DNA from: Bradyrhizobium barranii subsp. barranii
Lineage (GTDB): Bacteria; Pseudomonadota; Alphaproteobacteria; Rhizobiales; Xanthobacteraceae
DNA length: 64,000 nucleotides
Direction of reading: 5' to 3'
Assembly: GCF_017565645.3 (NCBI RefSeq)
Contig: NZ_CP086136.1
Coordinates: 3,703,501 to 3,767,500 of the forward strand
This document shows positions 26,605-36,037 of this stretch, one piece after another. The notes below the pieces were generated by a model that was not told the DNA's origin, searched no databases, and saw nothing but the letters and a program-made list of their open reading frames with translations. How positions within the stretch are numbered: the stretch's first letter is position 1; each line of letters starts with the position of its first letter. A program made the translations under genes and the position numbers.

Positions 26605-28083
26605 TCAGAAGGCATTACGCGACCGCAGTACCTCCATTGGAGTCCGGAGTAGGATTGCCAAATCCAGTTGAAGGCTCCAGTTGTCGATGTACCAGAGATC
26701 ATATGTGACCCGCTGTTCGATTAGCGCCCTCGTTGGCGTCGGCCCGCGGCTACCATGTATCTGAGCCCAGCCAGTCAGTCCGGGCTTCACCCGTCGCCGA
26801 TAGGCGTACTGCTGCACGGCTAGGTCGAACTCGGTATCGTGCGCTATCGCGTGTGGTCGCGGTCCGACCAGCGACATGCTCCCCTCCAGCACGTTCAGCA
26901 GTTGCGGCAGTTCGTCAACGCTTGTCCTGCGAAGCCACCTTCCGACCTTGGTCACGCGGCAGTCATTGGCGACCGCCTGGGTAATTGAGCAGCCATCCTC
27001 CATCACCCGCATGGTGCGAAACTTGTAGATCGTAAAACCGCGGCCATTGAAGCCGCAGCGCTGCTGCCTGAAGAGGACAGGTCCGGCGGAGTCCAATCTG
27101 ATGGCGGCTGCGATCAGCAACAGAGGAGGCGTCAGCAGGATCAGGCAAATTCCTGCTCCAATTACGTCGATGCACCGCTTTGCAGCGCGTTCGCCGTGTG
27201 TGAGGGGCCTACGCTGCACCTCGACACCGATGGCATTTCTGAAATCGCGCGTAGGGCGACCGAACATTTCCGCCCCGGCTCCGACTGGGACGAAGACGAC
27301 AGGAATCGGCAAAACCCTAAGGTCTGCAATGAATTCGCGCAGTTCGTGCCATCGGTTCGGATCCGCCTCAACGATGACTTCTTCGATGTCGGTGCCTCGG
27401 GCATGCCTGATGACGAGATCAATCAGCCGCTTGCGATGATTTGAGCTCGCACCTGTTCGAGGCAGGCAAAACGATCCACCTACGCGAAAACCGAGTGCTG
27501 TGAGCGTCCGTGCCAGTCCGGTTTCGCCAGATCGCGCCTGATCGGTGAGCAGTATGACATTTCCGCCAGAGAATTTGCCCTCGCTGAGACCCTTCAACAC
27601 CAGCGCCCTCACGAAAACGCGCTGTCCGATCAACATCACCAGTCCGAGGACAGGAAAAATAGCTCCGGCGCTGCGGAAGAGTTCTGATCCCAAGTTAAAG
27701 GCGCTGACGGCTGCGCCCAGTAGAAGGAATACGACTGCCCAGCACAGGCACACCGCATGGACTTGGTGTCCCAAATCAAGCAACGCGGACGGAGTATGCA
27801 TGCTCCGCGTCTTCAAGAGCGAGACGCAAAGTGCCGAGACGACAATGGCCGAACCAGTCGCCCTGCCGATGTCGGTCGCGGTCGAGACATCATGGTTGGG
27901 GAAAAGCAGGGTAGAAACGATGCTGGCAATCAAGATCGCAAACAGGTCGCCACAAATCACAATTGCCTCGATTGATCTGTAGCTGATCGGCCATTTACGA
28001 TTGGCCCTCATCATTGAGCTGAGGGACGATCTCGTCATCTCGCCGCGAGTGTCGATTGGGATAAAGCGACTCTTTGAAATCAT
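26605..28083 (-). CDS. Exopolysaccharide polyprenyl-phosphate sugar-phosphate transferase
   Basis: 492 residues. This family transfers the first sugar phosphate to undecaprenyl phosphate and starts EPS repeat assembly. Four or five membrane helices occupy residues 35-165, a CoA-binding-like middle domain follows, and the catalytic C-terminal domain (from about residue 295) has the helix [46 protein letters not shown] and [12 protein letters not shown]. It resembles WcaJ/ExoY-type enzymes; the sugar cannot be told. The promoter region contains ATTAAAT at 28122. A decayed copy is at 22855-23160. Confidence 0.92.
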   Translation of the reverse strand: MISKSRFIPIDTRGEMTRSSLSSMMRANRKWPISYRSIEAIVICGDLFAILIASIVSTLLFPNHDVSTATDIGRATGSAIVVSALCVSLLKTRSMHTPSALLDLGHQVHAVCLCWAVVFLLLGAAVSAFNLGSELFRSAGAIFPVLGLVMLIGQRVFVRALVLKGLSEGKFSGGNVILLTDQARSGETGLARTLTALGFRVGGSFCLPRTGASSNHRKRLIDLVIRHARGTDIEEVIVEADPNRWHELREFIADLRVLPIPVVFVPVGAGAEMFGRPTRDFRNAIGVEVQRRPLTHGERAAKRCIDVIGAGICLILLTPPLLLIAAAIRLDSAGPVLFRQQRCGFNGRGFTIYKFRTMRVMEDGCSITQAVANDCRVTKVGRWLRRTSVDELPQLLNVLEGSMSLVGPRPHAIAHDTEFDLAVQQYAYRRRVKPGLTGWAQIHGSRGPTPTRALIEQRVTYDLWYIDNWSLQLDLAILLRTPMEVLRSRNAF

Positions 28084-28608
28084 TGGCGAATCTATTCGTT
28101 GCTACTATTATTTAATACAACATTAAATACGCCAAAATCGCCGGGAGCGCCAGCATAAAATAATTAAATACATTTAAATGCCCGGCCGCTTGGATCAGGA
28201 TATCTGGGGCACTCCTGCGCAGGTGAGATTGGACCGCTCAGGTCGACAGCCCCTGAAGCGCCCACTTCCAGAAACCACGGCCCCCAAATGCATCAACCGA
28301 CTTCCGTGGATCGAGCGCTGGGCGCCGCGTCGATCATCCAGGAGCGGGTCTCCGGGAGCGCGCTGCGTCGGAACCGCCAGCCGCTCGAGATCGAGACGTG
28401 CGCCTGGTCGGCCGGCGGCAACTAATCGCTCGGAAGACGAGAGCACGATCCTGCCCTTCTGGATGTCGATCGATCGGTGGATGAACTCTTGCTTGAGGTG
28501 GCGCCGTAGAAGCACGCGAAGGCCGAGCGGGAAGAAGGCACCCGCCTGGGCGCATGCCGGCGTGCGTCCACGTCGGACTTCGGTGCAGCGGCCAGGTCAG
28601 GATAGCGG
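28084..28608. other. Intergenic region with AT-rich island and unrecognised remnant
   Basis: 28105-28180 is an AT-rich island with ATTAAAT at 28122-28128 and 28163-28169 and ATTTAAAT at 28172-28179. From about 28195 to 28515 the minus strand has a 106-codon open frame without a convincing match; it may be a further part of the decayed CobW region or an unrelated remnant. Confidence 0.45.
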
Positions 28609-28815
28609 TCAGCCGGGACGTTCGATGGGAAACTCCAGGGGCTCAGTGCCTCGGCTACCTACCGCAGAAGAGCGACTTTCGGCCGGATTGAACGCAGGGA
28701 TAATTCGCCGGCGCGCCGCGCGCATCGGCAACTCCGAAATCTTGTCGATCGCCACGACTTCGAAAAAGTCGATCCACTCAACCAGGCCATCGAGGAACGG
28801 CCTCTTGCCGCATTG
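28609..28815 (-). pseudogene. Remnant of a CobW-family GTPase gene
   Basis: The minus strand encodes DGLVEWIDFFEVVAIDKISE followed by LPMRAARRRIIPAFNP, which aligns with [20 protein letters not shown] and [18 protein letters not shown] of the intact gene at 17083. The P-loop and CXCC regions are missing. It lies about 55 bases downstream of the giant DUF4082 gene, the same relative position the intact CobW gene has next to the DUF4082 remnant at 18328. Confidence 0.75.
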
Positions 28816-28871
28816 AGAAATCGGCTCTGCACGGTCGCGGCGGAGATCTTTGGTCTCCCACTTTCTCCAGC

Positions 28872-31800
28872 CTAGCCGACTACTTGTGGTTGGAACACAA
28901 CATCGGCCCAGTAATTGGCGGAGTTGAACGTGTTGCTCGGAAACAGTCCGGTCGAGCTTGTGCCGCCATAGGCATAGACGCCGTTGCCGCCCGCGCTCGC
29001 GCTTGAGGGCGCCGACAAGGGCCCGTTGGTAACGGCGGAGCTGAAGAAGCCGCCGCTCGCCACATATGCACCCATGGTGTGATAGGAGGCGACGTAGGTC
29101 GTGTTGGCGTTTATGGCGATGGGCGTCGCGAGTTGAACCGTTTGCCAGCCACTCGCCGATGTACTGGTAAAGGTGGCGTTCGCGAGATTGGTACCGGTGG
29201 CGCTCCACAGATTGAGTATGTCGGTACCGGTGTCGCTCGCACTGCGGTAGAATTTCAGCCCGGTGATCGTGCCCGCGACGGAGGAGGTGAACTTCACGCC
29301 AAGCTCAAGCGGAGAGCCGTCATTGTAGCTGCCCGCAGGCGTATTGGAGGCGCTGAATAGGCTGACCGGCGCAGGCGGGGGCGTGGTGGACACGGCAATA
29401 TTGAAGGACTCGCTGGTGGCTGCGCCCGCAAGGTCCGTTGCCGCGACCTTTATGCCGGCGGTACCGACATTGGCAGCCGTCGGTGTGCCGCTGAATGTGC
29501 GTGTGGAAGCGTTGAACGCGAGCCAGGTGGGCAGGGCAGTGCCGTCGGCGGACGTTGCCGTATAGGCCAGGGTGTCGCTGACATCGACGTCGGTGAAGGT
29601 GTTGGTGGGCAGCACCAGCGAGAAGGACGACCCGACCGTCGCGTTCTGGTTGGCGGTCTGACTCGCGAGCACCGGGGTATCGTCAGCGCCATGGATGGTG
29701 ACGGTGAGCGTGGTGGTCGAAGTGAGGCCTCCGGTGTCGCGCATGGTATAGTTGAACGTGTCCGTCAACGTGTTCGTTGGCAGCCGCAATGCCTGCACGG
29801 CGGAATCATTCTCGTTGATGGTGTAGGTGAACGTACCGTTGGCGCTGAGCACGATGCTGCCGTGGGCACCGGCGAGCGCTGTGCCGAGCGTACCCGCCGT
29901 CGTCCCGAAGCTGACGGCGGTGACGGTCTTGGTGTCGCCGGTGTCGGGATCTGTGTCGTTGGTGAGGACGTTGCCGGTGGCGGGCGAGCCGCCTGAACCA
30001 TTGGCAATGCCGCCCTTCTCGGTGGCGTCGGCGACGTCGGCGACCGCCGTCGGCGCAGCGTTCGACGAGCCGACGGCGATATTGAAGGTCTCGCTGATGG
30101 GAGCGCCCGCAAGGTCGGTGGCCGTGATCTTGATGCTGGCAGTGCCGATATTGGCAGCCGTCGGCGTGCCACTGAATGTGCGTGTGGATGCGTTGAACGC
30201 GAGCCAGGTGGGCAGGGCAGTGCCGTCGGCGGACGTTGCCGTATAGGCCAGGGTGTCGCCGGCATCGACGTCGGTGAAGGTGTTGGTGGGCAGCACCAGC
30301 GAGAAGGACGACCCGACCCTCGCGTTCTGGTTGGCGGTCTGACTCGCGAGCACCGGGGTATCGTCAGCGCCATGGATGGTGACGGTGAGCGTGGTGGTCG
30401 AAGTGAGGCCTCCGGTGTCGCGCATGGTATAGTTGAACGTGTCCGTCAACGTGTTCGTTGGCAGCCGCAATGCCTGCACGGCGGAATCATTCTCGTTGAT
30501 GGTGTAGGTGAACGTACCGTTGGCGCTGAGCACGATGCTGCCGTGGGCACCGGCGAGCGCTGTGCCGAGCGTACCCGCCGTCGTCCCGAAGCTGACGGCG
30601 GTGACGGTCTTGGTGTCGCCGGTGTCGGGATCTGTGTCGTTGGTGAGGACGTTGCCGGTGGCGGGCGAGCCGCCTGAACCATTGGCAATGCCGCCCTTCT
30701 CGGTGGCGTCGGCGACGTCGGCGACCGCCGTCGGCGCAGTGTTCGACGGGGCGCCCGACGCGGACGGGATGAACACGACGTCGGCCCAGTAGTTGGCGGC
30801 GCTCCATGTGCTGGTCGGGAAGACGCCGGCGGCGTTGGTGCCGCCGTATGCGTAGACGCCGTTTCCGGTGGCGCTCGCCGTCAGCGGCCCGTTGGTGACG
30901 GCGCTTGTAAAGAAGTTGTTGGTTGCAACATAGGCCCCCGTGGTGTGGTAGGAGGCGACGTATGTCGTGTTGGCGGTGAGGGTGATGGCCGTCGGCAGGG
31001 CCACCGTTTGCCAGCCGCTGGCGGTCGTATTGCTGAAGACAACGCTCGCCAAATTTGTGCCGGTTGAGCTCCAGAGATCGAGAATGTCGGTACCGGTGTC
31101 GCCCGCACTGCGGTAGAATTTGAGCGCAGTGATCTGACCAGCTACGGAGGTGGTGAACTTGACTCCAACTTCGAGCGGGGTGCCGTCCTGGAAGGAGCCA
31201 GCGGGCGCGCTGGATGCAGTGAACAGGCTCACCGGCGTTTGTCCTGGCGCCACCACGGTAAGGCTGACATTGGCGGTAGCCGTGCCGCCGTGCCCGTCCG
31301 AAACCGTATAGGTGAAGCTCGCGTTGCCGGTATAAGTGGCGTCTGGCGTGAAGGTGATGGTGTTGTTCTGCGGATTGCTCTGCACGTTGAGCGTGACGGT
31401 CCCATGGGTGGCGCCGCTCACCGCGGTGACGGTCAGGGCGTCACCATTGGGATCGCTGTCATTGCTGATGAGGGATGCGGCGGTGATCGTGACCGGCGCG
31501 CCCTGAGTTGCCGTCGGGCCGACGTCGTTCGCTGCCACCGGCGGCTGGTTAGTCGTACCGCTGGCGGGGTTGAACATGACGTCAACCCAGAAGTTCGACG
31601 CCTGGTACGTGTTCGTCGGGAACACGCTGCTGCTGCCGTAGGCAAAGACGCCGTTGCCGCTTGCGGGCGCTGTCAGTGGACCGCTGGTTACGGCAGAGGT
31701 GAAGAAGTTGGACGTGTTGGAATAGTGGCCGACCTCGGTGTGATAGGAGACGGTATAGATCTGTCCGGGTGTCAACGTGATCGGAGTAGAGAAAGTCGCG

Positions 31801-34598
31801 CTCTGCCAGCCGCTGGCCGTCTCGCCGGTGAAGGTGACGGTTGCAAGCTTTTGGCCGGTGCTCGACCAGAGCTCGCCGGTGTGGGTGCCCGTGTCCTGGC
31901 TGCCCTTGTAGAACCGTACGCCGGTTGCGGTGCCTGCGGCCGCGGTCTGGAATTTTACCCCGAGTTCGACCGCGCTCGCGTCCGTGGTGTTGACGACGGC
32001 AGGGGTTGCGCTCGGCGAGAACAGTGAGACGTAAGTCGGTGCCGTGACGGTCACGGTGATGCCGGCTGTCGGCGTTTGAAGATTAACGCTGTCGTCCACG
32101 GCGCGCGTGCGGATGGTGTAGGTGCCGCCGACCTGTGGCGACCAGGAATAGGTCCAGTTCGTGTCGCCGACGGCCGTGTACCAACTTACGCCGTTGTCAG
32201 TCGAAACTTCGACGCCGGCGACCACGCCGCCGACGTCCGCGGCGGTACCAGATATCGTGACGATGGTTCCTGCCGTAACGGTTCCGAGCGGATTGATGGT
32301 GGAAGTCGGCGGAGTGTGGTCCGTCGAGGCGGTGGCTGCGACGAGTCCTGATTGAAGCGTGCCCGGCTGAATGCCCATGTCGGCGAGCAGGTTGATCATT
32401 GCCTGTTGCACACGCGGGTCGGTCGGCGTTTGCTCCAAATCGTGATTGTCGCTCAGCGCCCAGGGCCAAAAGACGGTCCCCGCACCAAAGACCAATGCAC
32501 CGCTTGGTGCGCGATAGAGGGTCAGGCTGTGGGTCGAGACGCCGGCGCCGGTGGTGTTGCCGTAGTCGAGCAGATAGGTATTCACCGGCAAGGTCGTCGA
32601 GGAGAGCCGCACCAGGCCCGCAGGATCAAACCCATTGTCGACCGCGTCGTCCCACTCATAGCCAAGATAGTTCTGGACCAGCGACGCAGTCTGTCCGGGC
32701 TGCAGGTTTGCAATGCTGGTGTTGCGCCAGAAGCGTAGATCGGAATCGCTATAGGGGATTTGGATCGACTGGAGGTTGGTGCCGACGTCGTCGACGTCGA
32801 AAAGCTGTCCGGTGAGCGAGTTCTCCGGATTGCCGCCGCCGGTTGCCGGCGGGCTGAAACGCGGGTCGCGGAACGTGCCCGTCCATTGGTCGCTCGGGTC
32901 GATCGAGGAGTTTGCCCACGTCTCCTTGTACGAAATCAATGTGCGATAAGCGGTCGCATCGCTGCTGATGCTATTGCCCCAGCGGGTACGCCAATAAACC
33001 TCGTTGCCGCTCCAGAACATCAGGTTGACGCCGGCATCGCGCGCGGCCTCGACATTGGTGCGCTGCTGACCCGACCAGTATTCGTCGTGGCCGGCATCGA
33101 CATAGGTCTTGTGATTGAGCAGCAGGCTGCCGAAGCGGTCGACGTCAACTCCCGCCATATAGGAGACGTCGTAACCGTTCTGCTCGAGCCAGGAGATGCC
33201 CGCGTATTCGGCGCCGAACAGATAATCCTGCGGCCCGGCATACGTGCCCACACCGCCCCGCGTGGCGATCGGACGATTATAGCTGACCGCGTAGGCGCGG
33301 CCGGCGCCTTGGCCGGTCGCGGGTCCGTTACCGCCGTAGAAATTGGCTCCGCCCCATCCATTGTAGGCCTGCCAGGTCTCATCAGAAGTTTGGAATACGA
33401 CGTCGCTGTGACTGCTGTCGTCCCGCACGATGAAGGGGATTTCATTCTCACCCGCCGTTCCATCCAGACGCGTGAGCTTTGCGATGTAGACGCCTGACAC
33501 GGCATCCGCCGGAACGTCCCAACTTGCCGAAACCGCCCAGTTGCCGGCGTCGACCAGTCCTGTCGTGCTGTCTCGCAAGGGCGCCGGCTGATTCTGCAGC
33601 CCGGTATGATCGATCGTCGCGACCTTCCGGGCGCCCATGCCGCCATAATATCCGAGGCGGTAGATATCGATCCTGTAGTGCGTCGAATCCGTGTCGATCT
33701 TGAAGTTGATCGTCGAGCCGTGATTGACGCTGATGTCCGTCGCGAAACCTTCGATGTTCGAGTCGCCCGCGCCGTCGATACCCCACTCGCTTTCAGGATT
33801 CCCCTGCTTCTGGTTCTCGAGGACGATCGGGTTGAGGGCTGTTGCTGCGGCCGTCGCGGTCGTTGTCGCATCAGCCGCGGTGAACGCTGACGTAGCCGCC
33901 GATCGGAGGCCGGATGATGCCGAAGGAGCTACCGCAGTCGTAACGGAGCCGGACAGAATCCCGATCTGGCCAGTCAGTGTGGTGCCAGTCTCCCCGCCGC
34001 CGCCGCCAGGCAGCTGCGTGTTCCAGTTCGCCAACGGTGCCACAAATTGCGTTGACATGGCGTCGCTGATGGAGCTGCCCATGAGGCCGACCTTGCTGGT
34101 CGGCACGAAATCAGCTCCGGATCCGCTGCTATGCACGATTTGGCCAGCCAACTGGGTTGAGTTGGTGTGGCCCTGGCTCATCACCTGGGTTGGGCAATTG
34201 ATGTAGCCGCACGAACCGCAACAAAGTGGTGCGCTGGCCGGTGTGGCCACGGCAGAAGCCTTGGCGAACAAAGACCCGGTGAGGCCGCCAGCCATGGCCG
34301 GCGAGGGAGAGCCGTCGAGGATCACGACGGGATTCGACGTCGCGGAGATCGGGGCGGGGCCCCCTGCCGCCGGCCCAGCAAGTCCGACTTTCGCCTCTGC
34401 GAAGGACAGCGGCCCTATGAGCGCGGAGGCGTTCGCCGACTCTTCCTGCGACCGCGACAGGCCCCCAGACAAGAACCAATTCCAGTCTTCTGCAATAGAC
34501 GCGTCCTCTGATTTCTTCCGCTGGGGAATCCGTTGCCAATTCTGAAACCCGGGCGCCATACGGCTCCAATCAGAAGCTTCCTGAAATAACTTCGTCAT
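28872..34598 (-). CDS. Giant multidomain DUF4082 / dimethylformamidase-like surface protein
   Basis: 1908 residues. There is no classical signal peptide, which suits type I secretion. The N-terminus has a Cys cluster (CCGSCGYINC, about residue 124). Residues about 250-745 resemble the C-terminal domain of the N,N-dimethylformamidase large subunit (YVDAGHDEYWSGQQRTN, MFWSGNEVYWRTRW). Then come an Ig-like domain (756-850), DUF4082 (853-1013), a cadherin-like domain (1018-1116), DUF4082 (1120-1276), two VCBS plus putative-Ig units encoded by a tandem repeat (1283-1737), and a final DUF4082 (1743-1908). A surface or matrix-binding role is likely. No RTX nonapeptides are seen. The intact T1SS at 40714-44351 is a candidate exporter. 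Confidence 0.85.
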   Translation of the reverse strand: MTKLFQEASDWSRMAPGFQNWQRIPQRKKSEDASIAEDWNWFLSGGLSRSQEESANASALIGPLSFAEAKVGLAGPAAGGPAPISATSNPVVILDGSPSPAMAGGLTGSLFAKASAVATPASAPLCCGSCGYINCPTQVMSQGHTNSTQLAGQIVHSSGSGADFVPTSKVGLMGSSISDAMSTQFVAPLANWNTQLPGGGGGETGTTLTGQIGILSGSVTTAVAPSASSGLRSAATSAFTAADATTTATAAATALNPIVLENQKQGNPESEWGIDGAGDSNIEGFATDISVNHGSTINFKIDTDSTHYRIDIYRLGYYGGMGARKVATIDHTGLQNQPAPLRDSTTGLVDAGNWAVSASWDVPADAVSGVYIAKLTRLDGTAGENEIPFIVRDDSSHSDVVFQTSDETWQAYNGWGGANFYGGNGPATGQGAGRAYAVSYNRPIATRGGVGTYAGPQDYLFGAEYAGISWLEQNGYDVSYMAGVDVDRFGSLLLNHKTYVDAGHDEYWSGQQRTNVEAARDAGVNLMFWSGNEVYWRTRWGNSISSDATAYRTLISYKETWANSSIDPSDQWTGTFRDPRFSPPATGGGNPENSLTGQLFDVDDVGTNLQSIQIPYSDSDLRFWRNTSIANLQPGQTASLVQNYLGYEWDDAVDNGFDPAGLVRLSSTTLPVNTYLLDYGNTTGAGVSTHSLTLYRAPSGALVFGAGTVFWPWALSDNHDLEQTPTDPRVQQAMINLLADMGIQPGTLQSGLVAATASTDHTPPTSTINPLGTVTAGTIVTISGTAADVGGVVAGVEVSTDNGVSWYTAVGDTNWTYSWSPQVGGTYTIRTRAVDDSVNLQTPTAGITVTVTAPTYVSLFSPSATPAVVNTTDASAVELGVKFQTAAAGTATGVRFYKGSQDTGTHTGELWSSTGQKLATVTFTGETASGWQSATFSTPITLTPGQIYTVSYHTEVGHYSNTSNFFTSAVTSGPLTAPASGNGVFAYGSSSVFPTNTYQASNFWVDVMFNPASGTTNQPPVAANDVGPTATQGAPVTITAASLISNDSDPNGDALTVTAVSGATHGTVTLNVQSNPQNNTITFTPDATYTGNASFTYTVSDGHGGTATANVSLTVVAPGQTPVSLFTASSAPAGSFQDGTPLEVGVKFTTSVAGQITALKFYRSAGDTGTDILDLWSSTGTNLASVVFSNTTASGWQTVALPTAITLTANTTYVASYHTTGAYVATNNFFTSAVTNGPLTASATGNGVYAYGGTNAAGVFPTSTWSAANYWADVVFIPSASGAPSNTAPTAVADVADATEKGGIANGSGGSPATGNVLTNDTDPDTGDTKTVTAVSFGTTAGTLGTALAGAHGSIVLSANGTFTYTINENDSAVQALRLPTNTLTDTFNYTMRDTGGLTSTTTLTVTIHGADDTPVLASQTANQNARVGSSFSLVLPTNTFTDVDAGDTLAYTATSADGTALPTWLAFNASTRTFSGTPTAANIGTASIKITATDLAGAPISETFNIAVGSSNAAPTAVADVADATEKGGIANGSGGSPATGNVLTNDTDPDTGDTKTVTAVSFGTTAGTLGTALAGAHGSIVLSANGTFTYTINENDSAVQALRLPTNTLTDTFNYTMRDTGGLTSTTTLTVTIHGADDTPVLASQTANQNATVGSSFSLVLPTNTFTDVDVSDTLAYTATSADGTALPTWLAFNASTRTFSGTPTAANVGTAGIKVAATDLAGAATSESFNIAVSTTPPPAPVSLFSASNTPAGSYNDGSPLELGVKFTSSVAGTITGLKFYRSASDTGTDILNLWSATGTNLANATFTSTSASGWQTVQLATPIAINANTTYVASYHTMGAYVASGGFFSSAVTNGPLSAPSSASAGGNGVYAYGGTSSTGLFPSNTFNSANYWADVVFQPQVVG
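29400..30745 (-). repeat. Tandem 681-bp repeat in the giant gene
   Basis: Two copies offset by 681 bases (227 codons). The stretch 29500-30058 is almost identical to 30181-30739; the outer part (about 29425-29500 against 30106-30180) is diverged. Each unit encodes one VCBS and one putative-Ig (He_PIG-like) domain. The pattern implies recent unequal recombination or gene conversion, and copy number may vary between strains. Confidence 0.9.
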
Positions 34599-34993
34599 AT
34601 CTATGTTCTCGCGAGAGAAGGGGGATAAGCCTGGACAAACGGAACGCGGCGACAGAGGTCGGGTCGGGCAGGTCCTGCAATGGCGGCTTCGATGTCAGGA
34701 TACCGAGCGGCATCGGGCGATTGCATGCCCGCGCCAGGGGATCGTGAGTTCGCGACCAAGCGTGTGCCGGTTCGCGAACTCGTGCATCTCGATGCGCCAT
34801 CCCGCCGCGATTGCAGGCTCGCCCTCGCAATGGTTACCCCGATCATGGCACCTTCCCGCAGGCCGCAATGCGACAGGCCGGTCACAGATTAATTATTGTT
34901 TAATATCATTCCATCTGTTAGTCGAGAATTAAATATGCGGCCATGTAATTAAATGCGGCTCATGTATTTGGGCGAAAGGGCGATGACGACCTA
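34599..34993. promoter_or_regulatory. Upstream region of the giant gene with AT-rich island
   Basis: No gene seen. 34888-34960 is AT-rich with ATTAAAT at 34928-34934 and 34948-34954. It lies about 330 bases upstream of the giant gene, which is read leftwards, and the same motif recurs before other EPS genes. It is a possible H-NS binding or promoter region. Confidence 0.4.
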
Positions 34994-35115
34994 ATGTTTA
35001 ATGAGGTTGTTCTCGCGCCGATTTTCATGGGATTCGCGGCACTGCCGGACGTCCGGGCCTCAAGGCTCAAATCGAGGTCGACGTCTCGTCTTGAGAGATG
35101 CTGAAGTTCTTCGCT
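34994..35115 (+). pseudogene. Remnant of the 95-residue protein gene (third copy)
   Basis: Starting at ATG 34994, the three frames together give MFNEVVLAPI, ALPDVRA, LKAQIE and RRLVLRDAE, matching MDQVEVALSDL, ELRDIAT, LKAQIE and RRLALRDIQ of the gene at 25581. Frameshifts and a deletion have destroyed it. It stands upstream of a forward H-NS gene, as in copy B. Confidence 0.6.
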
Positions 35116-35433
35116 GCCGGTTGCGGCCGCTCATTTGCCTGGGAGGCGAGCGCTTCGGGGGAAAGGCGTGAGAGAGATTGCGCCAGTGGTCCGCATTCCC
35201 TGCCAACAGCCTGCGCGAGGCCGCGCCATCTACCTGCTTTTGAATCGCGCAATATATTCGATTGCGAGTTGTCCTCGCTTGGTACGTCTTCTGGAGTAGC
35301 TTGTCCCCACAAAATTGTGCAAATGACCGATTTTCCCAAAGTTTGCCTTAGTAAATTCTTGGTTTTTCCTTTATTGCAAATTAAACACGGAAATATGACG
35401 GCTCATTATATGGGCGGCGCCGGGGACAAGCGC
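35116..35433. other. Non-coding stretch before the third forward H-NS gene
   Basis: The frame is open through this stretch but the encoded sequence is unlike any H-NS protein. The last 100 bases are AT-rich. Nothing else is recognised. Confidence 0.4.
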
Positions 35434-35802
35434 ATGTGGGGGAAAGAACTCGAACTCAAGTTCATGTCTATTGGTGATCTCTGGTCACTTCATGAGAAGA
35501 TCAGCGCGATATTGTCGGCCCGGATGGAGGCCGAGAAGCGCGAACTTGAGAAGAGGCTGGCAGTTCTCAGTCGGGGCGTGGCCGACATGCCGGATTCGGG
35601 TGGTGCTCGTACGCTCCGAGGCGAAAAGCCGCGACGAAAGTATCCGAGAGTGCTCCCAAAGTACCGCAATCCGAAGACCTCCGAGACCTGGTCGGGACGC
35701 GGCAAGCAACCCCGGTGGCTTGTCGCGGCGATGAAATCAGGAAAGAAGATCGAAGAGTTTCGGATCAGCGAGAGTGGCTCCAAGGGCCGGCAACGCGCCT
35801 GA
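35434..35802 (+). CDS. H-NS family (HvrA-type) nucleoid protein, third forward copy
   Basis: 122 residues from ATG 35434, chosen by alignment with the 26037 gene and a GGGGA site seven bases upstream; ATG 35395 would add 13 residues. It has the helix MSIGDLWSLHEKISAILSAR, the core SETWSGRGKQPRWLVAAMKS and the tail KKIEEFRISESGSKGRQRA. It is convergent with the Wza-like gene of the EPS operon. With the genes at 19759 and 26037 it makes three intact H-NS-type proteins within 17 kb, which would form mixed oligomers if co-expressed. Confidence 0.88.
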   Translation: MWGKELELKFMSIGDLWSLHEKISAILSARMEAEKRELEKRLAVLSRGVADMPDSGGARTLRGEKPRRKYPRVLPKYRNPKTSETWSGRGKQPRWLVAAMKSGKKIEEFRISESGSKGRQRA

Positions 35803-36037
35803 TCCTGGAGGGCGACAAATCCTCGACATCAGGTCAGCACGTACAGCAGCTACGGAGTCGGATCAGCATCGTCAGGCCGACGGTTGCTGGGTCTATGTCC
35901 TTACCGGCATCGGATGCGGTTCAACCGGTAGGCAATCGGTAAAGAATGCTGGCCGATCGAGATAAGTCGCGACCTGACTGCGCCGCCCCGAAGCAGATGG
36001 GATTGTGATCATGTCGGCTCGGCGTCGCCGCCGCACA

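Noticed and set aside
28195..28515. 106-codon minus-strand frame as a real gene
   Set aside because: No recognisable family, no good ribosome site, and it lies in decayed DNA next to the CobW remnant.
29400..30745. Tandem 681-bp repeat considered as a CRISPR array or transposon
   Set aside because: It is inside one long coding frame and encodes VCBS and Ig-like domains; there are no spacers and no transposase.
28872..34598. RTX toxin reading for the giant protein
   Set aside because: No GGXGXDXUX nonapeptide repeats were seen; type I secretion is argued only from lack of a signal peptide and nearby T1SS.
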